Assembly: GCF_910587525.1 (NCBI RefSeq)
Contig: NZ_CAJULS010000021.1
Coordinates: forward strand, 1-22,788
DNA: 22,788 nt
Source of the DNA: an uncultured Oscillibacter sp.
GTDB taxonomy: Bacteria > Bacillota > Clostridia > Oscillospirales > Oscillospiraceae
Direction: 5' to 3'
Position numbers and translations under genes: made by a program
In this document: in pieces, positions 21,911 through 22,788 of the stretch
How the letters are laid out: the number at the start of each line of letters is the position of its first letter
How positions within the stretch are numbered: the stretch's first letter is position 1
The notes under the pieces: model-generated
What the model was told of the DNA's origin: nothing
Seen by the model: the letters and a program-made list of their open reading frames with translations, nothing else
Databases searched by the model: none

Positions 21911-22258
21911 ATGGAGAACAAATTTGAGCTGGCCCACCTGGGCATCAACACCCCGGACCCGGGGACGGCGCTGGAGCTGGCAAAGCTCCTGAGCCTGGTG
22001 TTCAACCTGAAGCCCCGCCACGGACAGAAATCCGAGTTCGCCGGGGAGTATTTTGAGTGCATGAAGTCCCCCTTCCTGGGGCAAAACGGCCACATCGCCA
22101 TGCGGACGCCGGATCTGGACGCCGCTGTGGCGGAACTGAAGGAGAAGGGCTTTGCCCTCAAGATGGAGACCGCGGCCTACACCGAGGACGGCAGGCTGAA
22201 AAACATCTATCTGGACGATGAGTTTGGCGGCTTCGCCATCCACATCATGCGGGGATAG
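21911..22258 (+). CDS. VOC-superfamily protein resembling the tail domain of clostridial KDPG aldolases
   Basis: The 115-residue protein is a single VOC (glyoxalase/dioxygenase-fold) unit beginning FELAHLGINTPDP with a second paired half from HIAMRTPDLDAAVAELKEKGF to NIYLDDEFGGFAIHIM. From memory, a very similar module (AHIGIN, FAG-IEVMKTPYLGKNGHIA, LKAIYLKDE-GGFAIH) forms the C-terminus of some Firmicute KDPG/KHG aldolases; here it stands alone. It lies 12 bases after the sialidase-fold stop, with AGGGGAG before the ATG, so it belongs to the operon. A role on 2-keto-3-deoxy acids, for instance isomerisation or anomer control, is inference; lyase or metal chemistry is not shown. Confidence 0.82.
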   Translation: MENKFELAHLGINTPDPGTALELAKLLSLVFNLKPRHGQKSEFAGEYFECMKSPFLGQNGHIAMRTPDLDAAVAELKEKGFALKMETAAYTEDGRLKNIYLDDEFGGFAIHIMRG

Positions 22259-22287
22259 CCCCCGGCCCGTGAGAGAAAGCACCCATG

Positions 22288-22323
22288 AAAAGAGGTCCGG
22301 CACCTGCGTGCCGGACCTCTTTT
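22288..22323. terminator. Bidirectional terminator ending the acid-sugar operon and the icd gene
   Basis: A 16-bp perfect stem, 22288-22303 with 22308-22323, closes on a CTGC loop. Its ends are AAAA and TTTT, so it stops transcription from both sides. Confidence 0.92.
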
Positions 22324-22362
22324 GACTTGCTGCAAAACCGCCGGACAGACAGATTCTAACCC

Positions 22363-22788
22363 TCAGGCCAGCCGGGCGGCGATGGCGTCCAGGAATTCCC
22401 CGCTGTCCGCGCCACGGGCCCGGAAGCCGGGTTCCACCAGGGGCAGGAGGTCCTTTGTCATTACGCCGTCCTCCAGGGTCCGGAGGGAGGCGGCCTCCAG
22501 CTGTTCGCCGAATTTCACCAGATCCGGAAGATTGTCCAGCTCTCCCCGGCGCTTCAGGGCGCCGGACCAGGCGAAGATGGTGGCCATGGGATTGGTGGAG
22601 GTCTTTTCGCCTTTCAAATAGCGGTAGTAGTGCCGGGTGACGGTGCCGTGGGAGGCCTCGAACTCCATGGTGCCGTCGGGGGCCACAAGGACGGAGGTCA
22701 TCATGGCAAGGCTCCCGAAAGCGGCGGCGATCATGTCGCTCATCACGTCGCCGTCGTAGTTTTTCAGCGCCCAGATGAAGCCGCCCTT
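22363..22788 (-). CDS. icd: NADP-dependent isocitrate dehydrogenase, C-terminal part (truncated by window end)
   Basis: The last 141 residues are visible; the gene runs off the right edge. They match the eukaryote-like (type II) homodimeric NADP-IDH of about 400 residues. It begins in the KGGFIWALKNYDGDVMSDM segment, followed by GSLAMMTSVLVAPDG and FEASHGTVTRHYYRYLKGEKTSTNPMATIFAW. The last segment includes the NADP-binding HGTVTRHY region. The enzyme converts isocitrate to 2-oxoglutarate with NADPH. It converges on the acid-sugar operon and ends at a shared terminator, with no visible functional link. Confidence 0.95.
   Translation of the reverse strand, partial: KGGFIWALKNYDGDVMSDMIAAAFGSLAMMTSVLVAPDGTMEFEASHGTVTRHYYRYLKGEKTSTNPMATIFAWSGALKRRGELDNLPDLVKFGEQLEAASLRTLEDGVMTKDLLPLVEPGFRARGADSGEFLDAIAARLA

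Noticed and set aside
14123..22303. Very long open frames on the minus strand opposite the operon (469, 475, 586 and 528 codons)
   Set aside because: They mirror strongly C-ending codons of real genes, are rich in Gly/His/Val/Gln, match no family and cross gene boundaries and terminators.
1..22788. CRISPR arrays, insertion sequences, phage genes, tRNA or rRNA
   Set aside because: No spaced direct repeats, transposase or integrase motifs, or tRNA-like cloverleaf sequences were seen.

Overview
The window looks like chromosomal DNA from a GC-rich, endospore-forming, Gram-positive anaerobe of the Clostridia, most like a gut Oscillospiraceae. This is inferred from strong AGGAGG-type ribosome binding sites, TTGaca/TATAAT promoters, spmA-spmB, a zinc-knuckle AbrB-type regulator, an FMN-riboswitch-controlled RibU and several TAXI/TRAP parts. 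No rRNA, tRNA, CRISPR array, insertion sequence or prophage was seen.

Left half (1-10.8 kb) is housekeeping. A DHFR-like reductase converges on glyA. Behind glyA on the same strand are 5-formyl-THF cyclo-ligase and dinB (ATGA overlap), with a LexA-like box inside the dinB promoter. Next comes ribU, preceded by a complete FMN riboswitch whose expression platform buries the Shine-Dalgarno sequence in a long hairpin. Divergent from it is a KamA-family radical SAM gene, preceded by a promoter, a structured non-coding leader and two tandem terminators. Then follow spmA-spmB, an abrB-like gene, the convergent rsmI-trmN6 operon headed by a small unknown membrane protein, and a small XRE regulator. 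The last two units have divergent promoters that share one palindromic -35 box.

Right half (10.8-22.3 kb) is a catabolic locus. A PrpR-type regulator with a degenerate AAA+ domain is read leftward, and a long operon is read rightward: four-carbon acid-sugar kinase (DUF1537), iron-dependent alcohol dehydrogenase, DapA-superfamily aldolase, PdxA2-type dehydrogenase, TAXI-TRAP binding lipoprotein, fused TRAP permease, sialidase-fold hydrolase and a VOC protein. Three related operator-like sites lie between regulator and operon.

My main hypothesis is that this operon breaks down a 7-carbon 2-keto-3-deoxy diacid such as DHA (3-deoxy-D-lyxo-heptulosaric acid, a sugar of pectin RG-II). The aldolase would give pyruvate plus a four-carbon aldehyde acid. 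The alcohol dehydrogenase would reduce that to D-threonate, the kinase would make the 4-phosphate, and PdxA2 would yield DHAP and CO2. The sialidase-fold protein would release the ketosidic sugar and TAXI-TRAP would import it. The pathway is inferred; the gene families are read directly from the translations.

The window ends inside an NADP-isocitrate dehydrogenase gene (minus strand).
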